A DNA stretch of 29,047 bases from a virus, in IMG/VR virus record IMGVR_UViG_3300031857_001010, positions 1 to 29,047 of that record; one strand, given 5' to 3'. The notes under the pieces were generated by a model that saw nothing but the letters and a program-made list of their open reading frames with translations, searched no databases and was not told the DNA's origin. Positions 14,096 through 22,653 of this stretch are shown here, piece after piece (position 1 is the first letter of the stretch; every line of letters begins with the position of its first letter). The translations under genes and the position numbers were made by a program.

Positions 14096-16507
14096 TTATC
14101 CTGCGGTTACTGGTTTTGGTGGTGCAGCGATTTGATTCACTGCGTTAGTTTGTGAGGGGTTTGATGTTCCAACCGCTTCGCCCATTGCGGTAGCTTGTGC
14201 AGTTGATGGTCTACGTCCACCTCCTCCACCTCCACCACCTGCTGCTGCTGGAAACAAATCTCCCTCGGAAATTGGTGCTTGTCCTGCTGTAAGGTGCGTA
14301 ATTGCCTCGGAAACTGCCTTTTTGTATTCGGCAATCTGCTTTTTATCTGCACCCTTTGCTTCAGCGTTCTGGACGTGACCGATAAAGTGCTGTACCGCCG
14401 ATTGTAGGGGTTTAATCATCTCTGGAGGCATAGACCCTGCTGGAGCGTTAGCAATGAGCGGGAATAGCTTCTCTATGATTGTCTCGATGTGAACAATATC
14501 GTTGTCCCGTGGAGAAACTGGAATGTCCTCACCAGAAATTATGCTCTGAAGTTCGATAATCTGTGCGCGTGTCGCTTCGATTGCCACTGCTTCGACCTGA
14601 TCTTTTGGAAGGATAACTTGGTTGGCAATGGATTCACCTACTTTGCGTGACCAATCGAGTTTCATTAGCTCATCTTGGTTAATTTGTGGGTTGCCCGTGT
14701 ACCTCTGGATCAGCATATCAAGAATTGCCGCATCTTGACCCTCGGTTTGCGGTAAAAGTTCCTCTGCTGGAGAGAATGCCATCAATAAAATGTCGCTAGG
14801 AGGCAAATTGCGCTCCAACATGGACAAAACGCATGAAACCGCTTCTTCATCGAGGTGTCTAGGGATCTCAAATGGCACTAAAAACGATGGAATCTCGGAT
14901 TGTGCCTGTTCAAACGCTTCTACAACCTCTTTTTTAGCCCACATTGCGTTAGGATTCTGCAAACGAGCAAAATCAATCTGCGTTTTTAGTTCAGATGCAG
15001 CTTTAATATGCTCAGGGTGACAGATTCCACGCTGCATACGCTCAACTGCCTTGGAATATTGCTTAACCCAACGCATTAAAATGCCTTCGCGGATCTGGTT
15101 TTCAACGGCAGCAATGCGGTTTACTTCACTAGCGGTTTTGTCTCCTCCGGTGATGTTCATTACGGATGATGGAAGGAAAGTTCCCATCTGAATCTCAGCC
15201 AATCCAGACATGAATTGATCCAACTTAATGAAATCTTCCACATCAGCGGGGATTGCGGACTGAACCACGTCATATCCCTCCGCGACATAGGCAACGGGAT
15301 GCATTACTTGAAGCGGAGGAATGCCTGTTTTAGCGGTTGGGCCTTTCTTCAGAAGTAGCATTCCGCGCAGATACGAGTTATCGACAATCAGATTTCGAGC
15401 TTTGTCGATAGCAATGTGCGTGTTATACAAGTCTCGTCCTGCACCACGGGAAGACATCAATGCGCCACTGCCAATCTCGATAGAGAATAAGGCGATTGTA
15501 TCCGACATTCTGTTGTATCTATCCAATTGTGTGCAGATTTCATCTCCGCTCTTGTCATCAAAAAGATAACGGGAAATCTTACCAGTTGGTTCCTTGATCA
15601 GCAACTCACCTAGCTCAACGTATTTTGCATCGTTTTCGTAGCTTGCACCATAGGATCCCTCTCGCATCCAGTCCTCGTAGCGTCGAGCATCATCGTCAGA
15701 ATCAAGCGTTCGTCCTGCTGGCGTTGCGTTGTTAATTGCCTTTACCAAGTTGTTTATGTGCCAACCTGCAAGTGCGGAGAGTCTTGGTTGCTCCAACACT
15801 GGCAGCAATTCAGCAATTTGGTATCGACGTTTTCTAGCCCAAATCGGCGTTGAGTCCGCTTCCTGCGGGGTTTCGATGCTAAAAAACGTATAATCTTGGC
15901 GCAGGAATTCTGGTTTCCAATCTCTTACGTCATCCCAGCACACTGCACAAAAGCCAAATGTCGTATTCTCATGCGTTACTTGAGCCACTAGATCATCGTG
16001 ACCCTTCCAGCCCCTGATGCATTTTGTGACCTCTTCGCGGAAAATCTTTGTTTTGTTTTCCTCGCTAACTCCCTCTAGCGGATATTTTGAATAGGTAAGC
16101 GTGGGTGACTGCTCAATTACCTGTTTAAATGGTGGTTGTAATCGGCTAACCATCGTAGACAAAAACCCAGTTGGGCGATTACTGCGCCAATTCTGACCCA
16201 TGCTTTCCAGTTTTTTTGCACTGTACGGAGGTTCATTATTTAGCTTCTTCTGAATAAGTTGGTTCTTGCGGTTTCTCTCAACATTCTGTTGTTTCAACCT
16301 GCGATATGCAGAATGCGCTTGCTGGCAGTCTTTAAACGTCCGTTTAACCTGCAATGTATCTGGATTTACAACGTCCCCAGTGGCGTTGTCATCTACAATC
16401 TCCAGTTCGGAGATCCTCTGTTTGTCAGAGGGTTTCATAATCCGCGCAGCTTTCGATGCGTAGACGTTGGTGACTTCTGCTGGAATTGGTTTGGTTGTAT
16501 CTGCCAT
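14096..16507 (-). CDS. Portal protein (candidate)
   Basis: An 803-residue protein, the largest in the window. It lies between terminase large subunit and scaffold, the expected slot for a portal. Residues ~100-120 have MGQNWRSNRPTGFLSTMVS, resembling the N-terminal wing region of large portals, and ~170-330 mix helices and beta strands. The C-terminal ~250 residues are mostly helical (stem, crown), then a Gly-rich linker of eight glycines (coded at about 14215-14240) and a low-complexity tail. At about 800 residues it is closer to P22-type portals than to the ~450-residue siphovirus ones, which suggests a podovirus-like particle. Assignment rests on size and order; no single diagnostic motif. 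Confidence 0.65.
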   Translation of the reverse strand: MADTTKPIPAEVTNVYASKAARIMKPSDKQRISELEIVDDNATGDVVNPDTLQVKRTFKDCQQAHSAYRRLKQQNVERNRKNQLIQKKLNNEPPYSAKKLESMGQNWRSNRPTGFLSTMVSRLQPPFKQVIEQSPTLTYSKYPLEGVSEENKTKIFREEVTKCIRGWKGHDDLVAQVTHENTTFGFCAVCWDDVRDWKPEFLRQDYTFFSIETPQEADSTPIWARKRRYQIAELLPVLEQPRLSALAGWHINNLVKAINNATPAGRTLDSDDDARRYEDWMREGSYGASYENDAKYVELGELLIKEPTGKISRYLFDDKSGDEICTQLDRYNRMSDTIALFSIEIGSGALMSSRGAGRDLYNTHIAIDKARNLIVDNSYLRGMLLLKKGPTAKTGIPPLQVMHPVAYVAEGYDVVQSAIPADVEDFIKLDQFMSGLAEIQMGTFLPSSVMNITGGDKTASEVNRIAAVENQIREGILMRWVKQYSKAVERMQRGICHPEHIKAASELKTQIDFARLQNPNAMWAKKEVVEAFEQAQSEIPSFLVPFEIPRHLDEEAVSCVLSMLERNLPPSDILLMAFSPAEELLPQTEGQDAAILDMLIQRYTGNPQINQDELMKLDWSRKVGESIANQVILPKDQVEAVAIEATRAQIIELQSIISGEDIPVSPRDNDIVHIETIIEKLFPLIANAPAGSMPPEMIKPLQSAVQHFIGHVQNAEAKGADKKQIAEYKKAVSEAITHLTAGQAPISEGDLFPAAAGGGGGGGGRRPSTAQATAMGEAVGTSNPSQTNAVNQIAAPPKPVTAG

Positions 16508-16508
16508 A

Positions 16509-17090
16509 TTATTTGAGATTTAGCCAGCAATCTACTGGCAAATTGTCTGACGGGGAAATGCTGTCTCTGGACATGAAAACTGCGGATTTATTATCGTGAC
16601 GAAGCAATAAACAACCACCTAGTGACTTGGAGGTCTTTGTCTCTTTAGCCTGTCTAATGCTTGCACTTAACCTATCCGTTGCTTTCACACACGCACCACA
16701 ACCGCTTTTCCACTGCACGTTCTGCTTGCAGTTAAGACAAATCTTTGCGCGTTGCTCTGCCAACTCACTGGATACCAGTGCTACTTCTTTTGTAGAATTG
16801 ATGACATTCTTAGCCCAAATGGTGATGTCGTTTAGCAACTCTGTCTTTTGACTGGGTGTATTAACGGATGTTACAACTACCATATCAACTCCGTGACAGA
16901 AGTTGGGGTTCTTGCTACAGATGTACGAATTGACATCACCCTCCACGTCACCAACTGGCAAATGGTTTTCGGCGCGAAAATTCGTGACAACCTCAAGAAG
17001 ATTGTCATAGCTATGACCAGTGAGTTTTGCATCACCATCGTAGTAATGCCAACCCCCCGGCGGGATCATTCCAATTATCGGTTTTGCCAT
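16509..17090 (-). CDS. Cys-rich protein of unknown function between terminase and portal
   Basis: A 193-residue protein. The N-terminal part (PPGGWHYYDGDAKLTGHSYD, then NFRAENHLPVGDVEGDV) is a block I associate with unnamed phage families. Residues ~115-165 hold CLNCKQNVQWKSGCGACVKA and later a lone Cys, suggesting a zinc site of the CxxC...CxxC kind. The conserved spot between terL and portal suggests a packaging or head-completion role. The 81-residue protein at 19831-20076 has a similar cysteine block (ICNQCVHYD...CGVCGC), and the two may share a zinc-knuckle module. Confidence 0.65.
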   Translation of the reverse strand: MAKPIIGMIPPGGWHYYDGDAKLTGHSYDNLLEVVTNFRAENHLPVGDVEGDVNSYICSKNPNFCHGVDMVVVTSVNTPSQKTELLNDITIWAKNVINSTKEVALVSSELAEQRAKICLNCKQNVQWKSGCGACVKATDRLSASIRQAKETKTSKSLGGCLLLRHDNKSAVFMSRDSISPSDNLPVDCWLNLK

Positions 17091-17153
17091 GAATTTTTGA
17101 GTTTTACGTCAATTTTTTAAGGTTTGCAAGCAAATTCTTACTTATTTATCAAA

Positions 17154-19016
17154 TTAATTGCTGAAATCGACGAATTCATAACTTTCAATTCCAGTATGTT
17201 TTTTTTGGAAAACAAACTTTTCTGGTTTCGGTTCGGTCATCGTAGCAACAACTCCACCCCGTTGACGCATGAGGTAGACCAGCAGGGACAGGGAATCGAG
17301 TGCGTCAGGACTATTTTGGCGAGTCCGTTTTACGAAGTCTCCCTTGCTCTCAACTCTCACCAACCCCTGCCCCTGTTGTTTGTACCGCCGCGAAGTTGCT
17401 TGTCGAACCAACTCCTCAGTGCGGAAGCTCGGTGATATTTTTAAGTACTCAAACTCTAGGTACTTTGCTAGTCCGAAAATCAGTTCTGTAACAACTCCTG
17501 AATACAATTCGTTTGCGCGTTGTGTGTCATCTCCCAAGATATGGGTTTCGGAACTAGCCCACGAATAATTGACTCCCATCACTTCACTCCCGTACAAGGA
17601 ACGCAACGCATCGTGGATACCCGCTCCATTTCCAGTTCGGTCAACACACAACCAGTTCGCGCCAATTCTCATCTCCTTTGCAAATCGGATGATCTCTGCG
17701 GTCTGTTCCAATGTCGCTAGTTTCGGAAACTGCATTTGCGAATCCAGTTGTAAACACGTCTTTGGCTTTTTGAATTCTCTAAATTGTCCATCCCGTGGAG
17801 TCCACCCATCACAGAGTCCGTATCGCCCGAAAGAGCAGACCACCTGATCTCGCCCTTCCAATGCCAAATCAAACGCTGCTAGAGGCACTACAGGCCCAAT
17901 AAACCGCAAGCTGCCCATTGCGTTGTCCATCATGGCAGGAGTTATGATTGCCATCGAGATGCCTTCCTGCGGGAAGAATCCACGGGCCATTGTGTAGTAT
18001 TCGGCAGTCCTACCCTTTGACTCGTATGCCATGTATCCCTCGTACGATTGGAAGCCGGGGAACACAATCTGCTGCTTCAACACGTTCTCGCACCTAGCTG
18101 CGTCTAATCTCAAAACGTGCCATCCCTCCCTACTTTCCCATTCAAAGTCTTCCTCGCAGTCTACACTCTGCCAACCTCGTATTGGTTCACACCTTTTTCC
18201 GAATTCACTATTCCTGTCTTTCGGGTTCGATGCGCCAAAAATCTTAATGCGTCCCTTGGAATCCTTTGTGTCAGCAGCAGACAGGATGTTTTGCAGACCC
18301 TCCCAAACACCAGCGGGAACCTCTTCAGCTTCGTCTAGGACAACGTGTGTCCTACTCATCTGACCCCACTTGGGATCTGGCTTTTGCCTTGGACTTGGAT
18401 GGAACCCACGGAGCGTACCAGTTCCGCTATCACCTTTCGGTACGGCAACCAAGTGAATTCCGTTCTTGTCATCGTCATTGGCTTGAATCGACTTCACTAA
18501 GTCCTCGCTTCCTTCGTACTCTGGACGCACCAATGCGGTGCGGTAGAAGTTTTTGATTGCAGCGAATACGTTTCTCTGAGCGTGTGCCTCGGTCAACGAA
18601 ACAACTTTTATGCAGGTGTACTCTGGATCTCGCATCCAATCCAACAAGAACCACGCAGCAGCATTGAATGTCTTGCCCATTGCACCAGCACCCTGCACTA
18701 ACAACTTGTCATGTTCAAACAAACACCTCCAAGTATCCGCTGCACTCTGTGGCCTCCAATCGTACACTCCAGAACCCCACAGAATCGTTGCTGCCGCTTC
18801 AAACTGATCATGCTTGAGCAGGTGCTGAACAAAGTTTAACACAGTCTGCCTCGCCACCTTTTCGTCCAGTGTAACCAACTTTTTCTGAGAATCCGTAAGA
18901 TTTGTCAGTATAAACTGAGCGGCATAGATGATCCCATTGATATCATCCTTTTCTGCCTCAATTCGCACCTTGGTGGCAATGTTAATTGCCTGTAAAACTG
19001 ACGCGGGTTTATTCAT
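17154..19016 (-). CDS. terL: Terminase large subunit (ATPase and nuclease)
   Basis: A 620-residue protein. The motor domain shows Walker A GAGAMGKT at 109-116, Walker B VVLDEAE at 225-231 and a coupling motif FGASNP at 260-265. The nuclease domain shows FDLALEG at 382-388 (D383), LCVDRTGNG at 457-464 (D459) and SPDALDSLSLL at 569-579 (D571), the RNase H-type acidic triad. The first ~95 residues are an extra helical region before the ATPase. It cuts concatemeric DNA and pumps it through the portal. The small subunit is coded 5.5 kb upstream, not next to it. It overlaps the preceding small gene by 8 bases. Confidence 0.95.
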   Translation of the reverse strand: MNKPASVLQAINIATKVRIEAEKDDINGIIYAAQFILTNLTDSQKKLVTLDEKVARQTVLNFVQHLLKHDQFEAAATILWGSGVYDWRPQSAADTWRCLFEHDKLLVQGAGAMGKTFNAAAWFLLDWMRDPEYTCIKVVSLTEAHAQRNVFAAIKNFYRTALVRPEYEGSEDLVKSIQANDDDKNGIHLVAVPKGDSGTGTLRGFHPSPRQKPDPKWGQMSRTHVVLDEAEEVPAGVWEGLQNILSAADTKDSKGRIKIFGASNPKDRNSEFGKRCEPIRGWQSVDCEEDFEWESREGWHVLRLDAARCENVLKQQIVFPGFQSYEGYMAYESKGRTAEYYTMARGFFPQEGISMAIITPAMMDNAMGSLRFIGPVVPLAAFDLALEGRDQVVCSFGRYGLCDGWTPRDGQFREFKKPKTCLQLDSQMQFPKLATLEQTAEIIRFAKEMRIGANWLCVDRTGNGAGIHDALRSLYGSEVMGVNYSWASSETHILGDDTQRANELYSGVVTELIFGLAKYLEFEYLKISPSFRTEELVRQATSRRYKQQGQGLVRVESKGDFVKRTRQNSPDALDSLSLLVYLMRQRGGVVATMTEPKPEKFVFQKKHTGIESYEFVDFSN

Positions 19017-19266
19017 TCACTTTCCATCCGTACATTAGATTAAACCAAGCAAACTCCTTCTCTCCAGCTTTCTTGCTGCTTCTGAATACTTTGGCAAATC
19101 TATTCACAAACCACTCTTTATATTTCTCAAACTCTTCATTGCTCCAACTTTTTTTGGAATACCAATTCTCTTGGTGTGTGAATTCTCTATCGAATCCTTC
19201 AAATCCAACCCGCTTGAACATCTCGTCCAACGCTTCCATTATAAATGTATCTACTTTGCTCATCAT
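19009..19266 (-). CDS. Small helical protein of unknown function upstream of terL
   Basis: An 85-residue protein starting MMSKVDTFIMEALDEMFKRV; the second ATG (19263) is an equally good start. It has many aromatic and charged residues (WYSKKSWSNEEFEKYKEWF) and looks fully helical. It overlaps the terL start by 8 bases. No family recognised. Confidence 0.6.
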   Translation of the reverse strand: MMSKVDTFIMEALDEMFKRVGFEGFDREFTHQENWYSKKSWSNEEFEKYKEWFVNRFAKVFRSSKKAGEKEFAWFNLMYGWKVNE

Positions 19267-19267
19267 A

Positions 19268-19507
19268 TTAATCCCAGTATAGTTGTGTTCCTGTCAGTTT
19301 TCCGCTCATCATTCTTTCCAAGACTGGCTCAACGTCCCACGGATACAATCCCTTCTCATAGCAGGTTTGCATTCCAAAGTGTTCGTTAAACTTATCTGCA
19401 TCTATTCCGCTGTTTTTCAATGCTTTATCTAGTACATCAAACTCAATATGCTCAATTGGGTTCTCCGTGATCACAATGCCAAGCTGATCTATGCGATTGT
19501 ATTTCAT
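19268..19507 (-). CDS. Small protein of unknown function
   Basis: A 79-residue protein (MKYNRIDQLGIVITENPIEH...) with a helical middle and a C-terminal PWDVEPVLERMMSGKLTGTQ. No recognised domain. Its ATG overlaps the TGA of the acidic-tailed gene upstream, and its stop lies 1 base before the next gene, so it is embedded in a coupled chain. Confidence 0.6.
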   Translation of the reverse strand: MKYNRIDQLGIVITENPIEHIEFDVLDKALKNSGIDADKFNEHFGMQTCYEKGLYPWDVEPVLERMMSGKLTGTQLYWD

Positions 19508-19686
19508 TCTTCGTCCTCCTCATCTTCCTCGTCTTCGTCACACATCGAATTCTCAATCAACTCATGGATCTTGACCTGCAAAATCCCAACCATGCTTGCT
19601 AGTGGCAAGTCAAACTCGGCAATGTAGGTATCAATCAGCTTATCAATTTTATTTTGTAGTTCCGTTATCTGGTCTGAGTCTTTCAT
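19504..19686 (-). CDS. Small helical protein with Asp/Glu tail, strong Shine-Dalgarno
   Basis: A 60-residue protein: a helix (ITELQNKIDKLIDTYIAEFD), a second hydrophobic helix, and a C-terminal run of Asp and Glu (DEDEEDEEDEE). It overlaps the preceding gene by 38 bases. The start is fixed by AAAGGAGG at 19690-19697, four bases... from the ATG, the clearest ribosome-binding site in the window, so this gene is translated independently of its neighbour. Acidic tails of this sort can mimic DNA or contact basic partners. Function unknown. Confidence 0.7.
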   Translation of the reverse strand: MKDSDQITELQNKIDKLIDTYIAEFDLPLASMVGILQVKIHELIENSMCDEDEEDEEDEE

Positions 19687-19834
19687 GTTCCTCCTTTAGT
19701 TGGTGAATTTTACCATCCTTACTCCAAATCCGCACGTTTCCTAACTCTTCAAATTGGAAATCCCACTCCTCTTTTGTGATGCGTCCATATGCGTAGTCCT
19801 CATTGGATTTCCTCTGAGCGTATTCTCTTGTCAT
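19649..19834 (-). CDS. Small charged protein of unknown function
   Basis: A 61-residue hydrophilic protein (MTREYAQRKSNEDYAYGRIT, then KEEWDFQFEELGNVRIWSKD). The frame opens further upstream at 19909, but ATG 19834 overlaps the upstream TGA (ATGA), and the earlier codons overlap the Cys-rich gene, so this start is chosen. No recognised domain. Confidence 0.6.
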   Translation of the reverse strand: MTREYAQRKSNEDYAYGRITKEEWDFQFEELGNVRIWSKDGKIHQLKEEHERLRPDNGTTK

Positions 19835-20076
19835 GTCCAATGATCTAATGGACAACGCTCCGTGTCCATAACCAATTTTACCTCCATGTTGCAACCGCAA
19901 ACACCGCACTTTCCCGCCCCACTGAATGCCGTTGGATCATAGTGAACACACTGGTTGCAGATCATTAACCTCTCCTCGATCTGCTCCTTGTTGCGTATCG
20001 GCATACCTGCTCTGACGAATGCCGCTGCACTCTTCACAAAGCTAATCGCTTTCTGCGCTATGTTTGGCTCAATCAT
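19831..20076 (-). CDS. Small zinc-knuckle-like protein
   Basis: An 81-residue protein with cysteines at 40, 43, 57, 60, 62 and 75: ICNQCVHYD, GKCGVCGCNM and ERCPLDHW. The arrangement CxxC...CxxC with extra Cys fits a small zinc-binding fold. Residues 1-30 are a helical hydrophobic lead (AISFVKSAAAFVRAGMP). Proteins of this build recur beside phage replication or packaging genes. It may bind nucleic acid or act as an adaptor. ATGA overlaps at both ends. Confidence 0.7.
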   Translation of the reverse strand: MIEPNIAQKAISFVKSAAAFVRAGMPIRNKEQIEERLMICNQCVHYDPTAFSGAGKCGVCGCNMEVKLVMDTERCPLDHWT

Positions 20077-20291
20077 CGCATTCCAAAGATGCTCTTCAAT
20101 GCATCAAGATTGGTAGTGTTTCCGCTAATGTATGGCTCAGTCTCCTCTTCTTCTTCCCCTTTGTACATTGCCGTGTCCCAAGTTGTATCGAACAACTTGC
20201 GAAGTCCTTTTGCAGACATGGTGACGTTCCCCCTTCCGTTGAACGATGGGTTCTTGTTGCTGTACACTTTCCAGAGTTCTTCTTTTGTCAT
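20073..20291 (-). CDS. Small conserved-looking phage protein of unknown function
   Basis: A 72-residue protein starting MTKEELWKVYSNKNPSFNGR, with GLRKLFDTTWDTAM and a Glu-run (GEEEEETEP) before NLDALKSIFGMR. I recognise the opening and the LFDTTWD block as recurring in small phage proteins near nucleotide-metabolism genes, without a known function. It is coupled by ATGA to the deaminase upstream and to the zinc-knuckle gene downstream. Confidence 0.65.
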   Translation of the reverse strand: MTKEELWKVYSNKNPSFNGRGNVTMSAKGLRKLFDTTWDTAMYKGEEEEETEPYISGNTTNLDALKSIFGMR

Positions 20292-20677
20292 ACGTTTATC
20301 AGTGCAATGTTGAATTCCGCTGCAAGCATGGTGGTAGATTCGTCCGTGGGATACGTCTCCCGATAGACTATCCTTTTGATGCCATACGATGCAAGTGATT
20401 TCAAGCAGTTGTTACATGGCAAGGTTGTTGATGCAAGCAGGTAACACTCCAATGGTTTAACGTGACGCAATGCGTTCTGCTCGGCATGGACAACGTAATT
20501 TCTACGCTTGTCCCTGTCAGTCCAGTCTTCCACCATGTGCGGTGGAAATCCGTTGTATCCACAGGCAGCAACAGTGTTGTCGTGACGCAACAACACAGCA
20601 CCAACCTGCCTCCAAGGGTCTTTGCTCTTCTTGGCAACCACTTCCGCTATCGACAATGCGTATTCATCCCAGTTCAT
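20288..20677 (-). CDS. Deoxycytidylate (dCMP) deaminase
   Basis: A 129-residue zinc-dependent deaminase that converts dCMP to dUMP, feeding thymidylate synthesis. The zinc site is HAE at 64-66 (His64, catalytic Glu66) and PCNNC at 87-91 (Cys88, Cys91). YNGFP at 41-45 is characteristic of dCMP deaminases as opposed to free-base or tRNA deaminases. Length is near the usual 130-190, so allosteric extensions are likely missing. It is coupled by ATGA on both sides and lies close to the MazG-type gene, together making a nucleotide-pool module. Confidence 0.92.
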   Translation of the reverse strand: MNWDEYALSIAEVVAKKSKDPWRQVGAVLLRHDNTVAACGYNGFPPHMVEDWTDRDKRRNYVVHAEQNALRHVKPLECYLLASTTLPCNNCLKSLASYGIKRIVYRETYPTDESTTMLAAEFNIALINV

Positions 20678-20850
20678 GATTTATTTATTTCTCCCATATG
20701 GTCTTCCAACCAGTAGACTGCCTGTCCAGAGTCTCTAACCTCGTCTGGAAAGATACACTCGTCCGATATGATTCCGTTCAGTTGCAGTGCGTTCATTACC
20801 TTGGTTGCGTTAAGTCTCTTATATTCGATGTAATGCTCCAGAGTGTTCAT
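20674..20850 (-). CDS. Short protein of unknown function upstream of deaminase
   Basis: A 58-residue frame found by translating the gap: MNTLEHYIEYKRLNATKVMN, then ALQLNGIISDECIFPDEVRD and a short acidic end. It is soluble and probably helical, with no recognised domain. Its TGA overlaps the deaminase ATG and its ATG overlaps the TGA of the membrane peptide upstream. This double ATGA coupling is the main reason to believe it. Confidence 0.65.
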   Translation of the reverse strand: MNTLEHYIEYKRLNATKVMNALQLNGIISDECIFPDEVRDSGQAVYWLEDHMGEINKS

Positions 20851-20927
20851 TCGTCACCCTTCAGACCATCGTACACAAAATACAATATAATAACCGCTAA
20901 CACGATATAGCCTATGATATATCCCAT
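20847..20927 (-). CDS. 26-residue single-helix membrane peptide
   Basis: A very short frame, MGYIIGYIVLAVIILYFVYD followed by GLKGDE: one hydrophobic helix with a charged C-terminus. AAGGTG (20934-20939) lies 6 bases before the ATG, a fair Shine-Dalgarno, and the TGA overlaps the next ATG. An in-frame GTG three codons earlier is an alternative. Short phage membrane peptides can act on host membrane proteins or in lysis timing. Real-gene status rests on the ribosome-binding site and coupling. Confidence 0.55.
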   Translation of the reverse strand: MGYIIGYIVLAVIILYFVYDGLKGDE

Positions 20928-20937
20928 ATATGACACC

Positions 20938-21402
20938 TTATTGGCAGGACTCACACTCTGGATCATCGATGCGACAGGTGCGCTCCACCTTCACTCCGTC
21001 CAGATCATCGTCATCCTTCAGCACAACGGGTTCCTCGATCACGTCCAGCTTGTCTGCCCGTGCAATTGCTGCTGCGTTGCTATACTGGTGTTGAGGATAC
21101 CTCTTCGATAGCTTCGCAACATTTGCTTCCATGCACTCCTCAATAGTCAAGCCCAACTCGTTCAACAGGCCAGTCAAATAGAACAGAATGTCTCCTGCTT
21201 CTTCAATCACGTTGTTGATGTCTAGTTGCTTCTGATACACTGCGTGTTTCTTTATTGCGTCAAGCAACTCACCCGCTTCCCCACTGACCCCCACTGCCAT
21301 GTGGAGAATGGATGCCTGTAGTGGTGTTAGCTGGACAAGTATATCATGCCCCGGCTTCACGATGGACTGCACAAACTGCTCGTATGGTGTAGTTAATTTC
21401 AT
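20938..21402 (-). CDS. MazG-type nucleoside triphosphate pyrophosphohydrolase
   Basis: A 154-residue protein. The frame opens at 21438, but ATG 21402 overlaps the methyltransferase TGA, so that start is preferred. The all-alpha metal site of the MazG superfamily is clear: SGEAGELLDA (Glu42, Glu45) and VIEEAGDILFYL (Glu67/68, Asp71), followed by LGLTIEECMEANVAKLSKRY. These enzymes split NTPs or dNTPs to the monophosphate, and in phages are linked to nucleotide-pool control or lowering of ppGpp. The C-terminal ~50 residues are an extra acidic segment (VVLKDDDDLDGV) with three Cys at the end, absent from typical members. Confidence 0.88.
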   Translation of the reverse strand: MKLTTPYEQFVQSIVKPGHDILVQLTPLQASILHMAVGVSGEAGELLDAIKKHAVYQKQLDINNVIEEAGDILFYLTGLLNELGLTIEECMEANVAKLSKRYPQHQYSNAAAIARADKLDVIEEPVVLKDDDDLDGVKVERTCRIDDPECESCQ

Positions 21403-21953
21403 TTTGTATGTATGTTGTAGTATGCCTTGCCGAAACAACCTGCTTCGGATAGGTGGACTAACCTTCCCTCACTGCCTATGCTTTCGTCAAGCATCTTTTT
21501 CGTGATCATCTGCGGATGCCCCTCATGTGGCTCGATATCAACCCATTCAAATATGCGAAGCACCTTCGCTGCTCGCAGTGCGTTGCGGATGATTAGCGCA
21601 GGGTCATCCGTATGCTGGAGGCAGTTGTATATCCAGCACTCGTCGAACCCTTCCTCCACCACATCCTCACCCCGCATTACCAGACACTCCACCCCATGCT
21701 CATGGTAGCGAGCGTAAGTCCATTGTGGATACTGGAGCGGATCCACCACCAATGCCCTGCCCAGTCCTTTCGACTTGAGCAGCATGGACGTTGGGCCACC
21801 TCCTATGTCGATCACTGACTTGCCTGACAGACTGAATCCGTATCCAACCTGATGCAGTCCCATGAATCTCGCATAGACATAGTGCTTCTGGTCTTCATCG
21901 AATGTATTGCAGCAATCTCCCCAGTAGTTGCTTTCAAATGCATAGTCACTCAT
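21399..21953 (-). CDS. SAM-dependent methyltransferase (class I)
   Basis: A 184-residue protein with the Rossmann SAM-binding start VIDIGGGPTSMLL at 47-59, the acidic second-strand end VVDP, and YNCLQHTDDPALIIRNALRA in the position of the post-motif strand and helix. The last part, IFEWVDIEPHEGHPQMITKK, is like small-molecule or sugar methyltransferases rather than DNA methyltransferases: no DPPY/NPPY or PC motif is present. Adjacent glycosyltransferases suggest a sugar or glycan substrate. It is coupled to the MazG-type gene by ATGA and starts 6 bases after the GT-A gene stop. Confidence 0.8.
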   Translation of the reverse strand: MSDYAFESNYWGDCCNTFDEDQKHYVYARFMGLHQVGYGFSLSGKSVIDIGGGPTSMLLKSKGLGRALVVDPLQYPQWTYARYHEHGVECLVMRGEDVVEEGFDECWIYNCLQHTDDPALIIRNALRAAKVLRIFEWVDIEPHEGHPQMITKKMLDESIGSEGRLVHLSEAGCFGKAYYNIHTK

Positions 21954-21959
21954 GTTTAT

Positions 21960-22640
21960 TTATTCCTGCGTATGTTTGCTATTGTCAGTATTTAATTTAT
22001 TTATGAATGCAGAAAGGTTTCCGTAATAAACCTTTGTCCCGATATGAGCGCAAGTCATTCTTGGATCGAGCCAGATGTCAAACCCTGCTTCTTTTAACTT
22101 CGCAGTTGCAATGATGTCTTCTGACCACAGATCTCCATCGATTACGCGAACATCGAAGACCATACGGCACTCCCCACGTTGCGTCTTATATGGTTCACTC
22201 GCATCCCAAATCGCAGCTATTGCTTTTGCGCTCAACTTCAGAAAGCCTGTTCCAATGCCATCGCATTTAATTAGCCCGTTATCGTGGATTGTTGTATCAA
22301 GCACCTTGCAAGCATACATCTCCGCTTCATCTGTCTTCTTTCTAGCCGTTCCGCCAATCACATCTTCCTCTCGGTTAACTAAGTCGATCACCCATTGAGG
22401 ATTCCATTCCATGTCATCATCTATGAAAATCATGGAATCAACCTTTGATTCGTAAGCTATTTTAACCAAGTCATTCCTACATCTCTGGATCAACGCATCG
22501 TTGCCAAGAAATATGGGATAGATTCCAATCTCGTTTTCTTCTGCCAGCTTAATCGTTCCAACCAACGATGATACATATTCCATCGTTAGTTGCCCGTGCA
22601 AGCTGGGAGTTGCTATTATTATTTGTTTATTATATTTCAT
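21960..22640 (-). CDS. GT-A fold glycosyltransferase
   Basis: A 226-residue protein. The nucleotide-sugar region starts MKYNKQIIIATPSLHGQLTM; DDD at 74-76 (IFIDDDMEWNPQWVIDLV) is the metal-binding triplet. GIGTGFLKLSAKA and SEDIIATAKLKEAGFDIWLD form the acceptor side, and it ends HIGTKVYYGNL. This is a known phage style of small GT-A transferase. It has the same block order as the gene at 10779-11765. It is followed by a methyltransferase and preceded, after a small gene, by a GT4 enzyme. Confidence 0.82.
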   Translation of the reverse strand: MKYNKQIIIATPSLHGQLTMEYVSSLVGTIKLAEENEIGIYPIFLGNDALIQRCRNDLVKIAYESKVDSMIFIDDDMEWNPQWVIDLVNREEDVIGGTARKKTDEAEMYACKVLDTTIHDNGLIKCDGIGTGFLKLSAKAIAAIWDASEPYKTQRGECRMVFDVRVIDGDLWSEDIIATAKLKEAGFDIWLDPRMTCAHIGTKVYYGNLSAFINKLNTDNSKHTQE

Positions 22641-22653
22641 GGATAAATTATTG

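Noticed and set aside
17091-17153. TTGACG upstream of the Cys-rich gene as a -35 box
   Set aside because: No acceptable -10 box at the right distance before the ATG.
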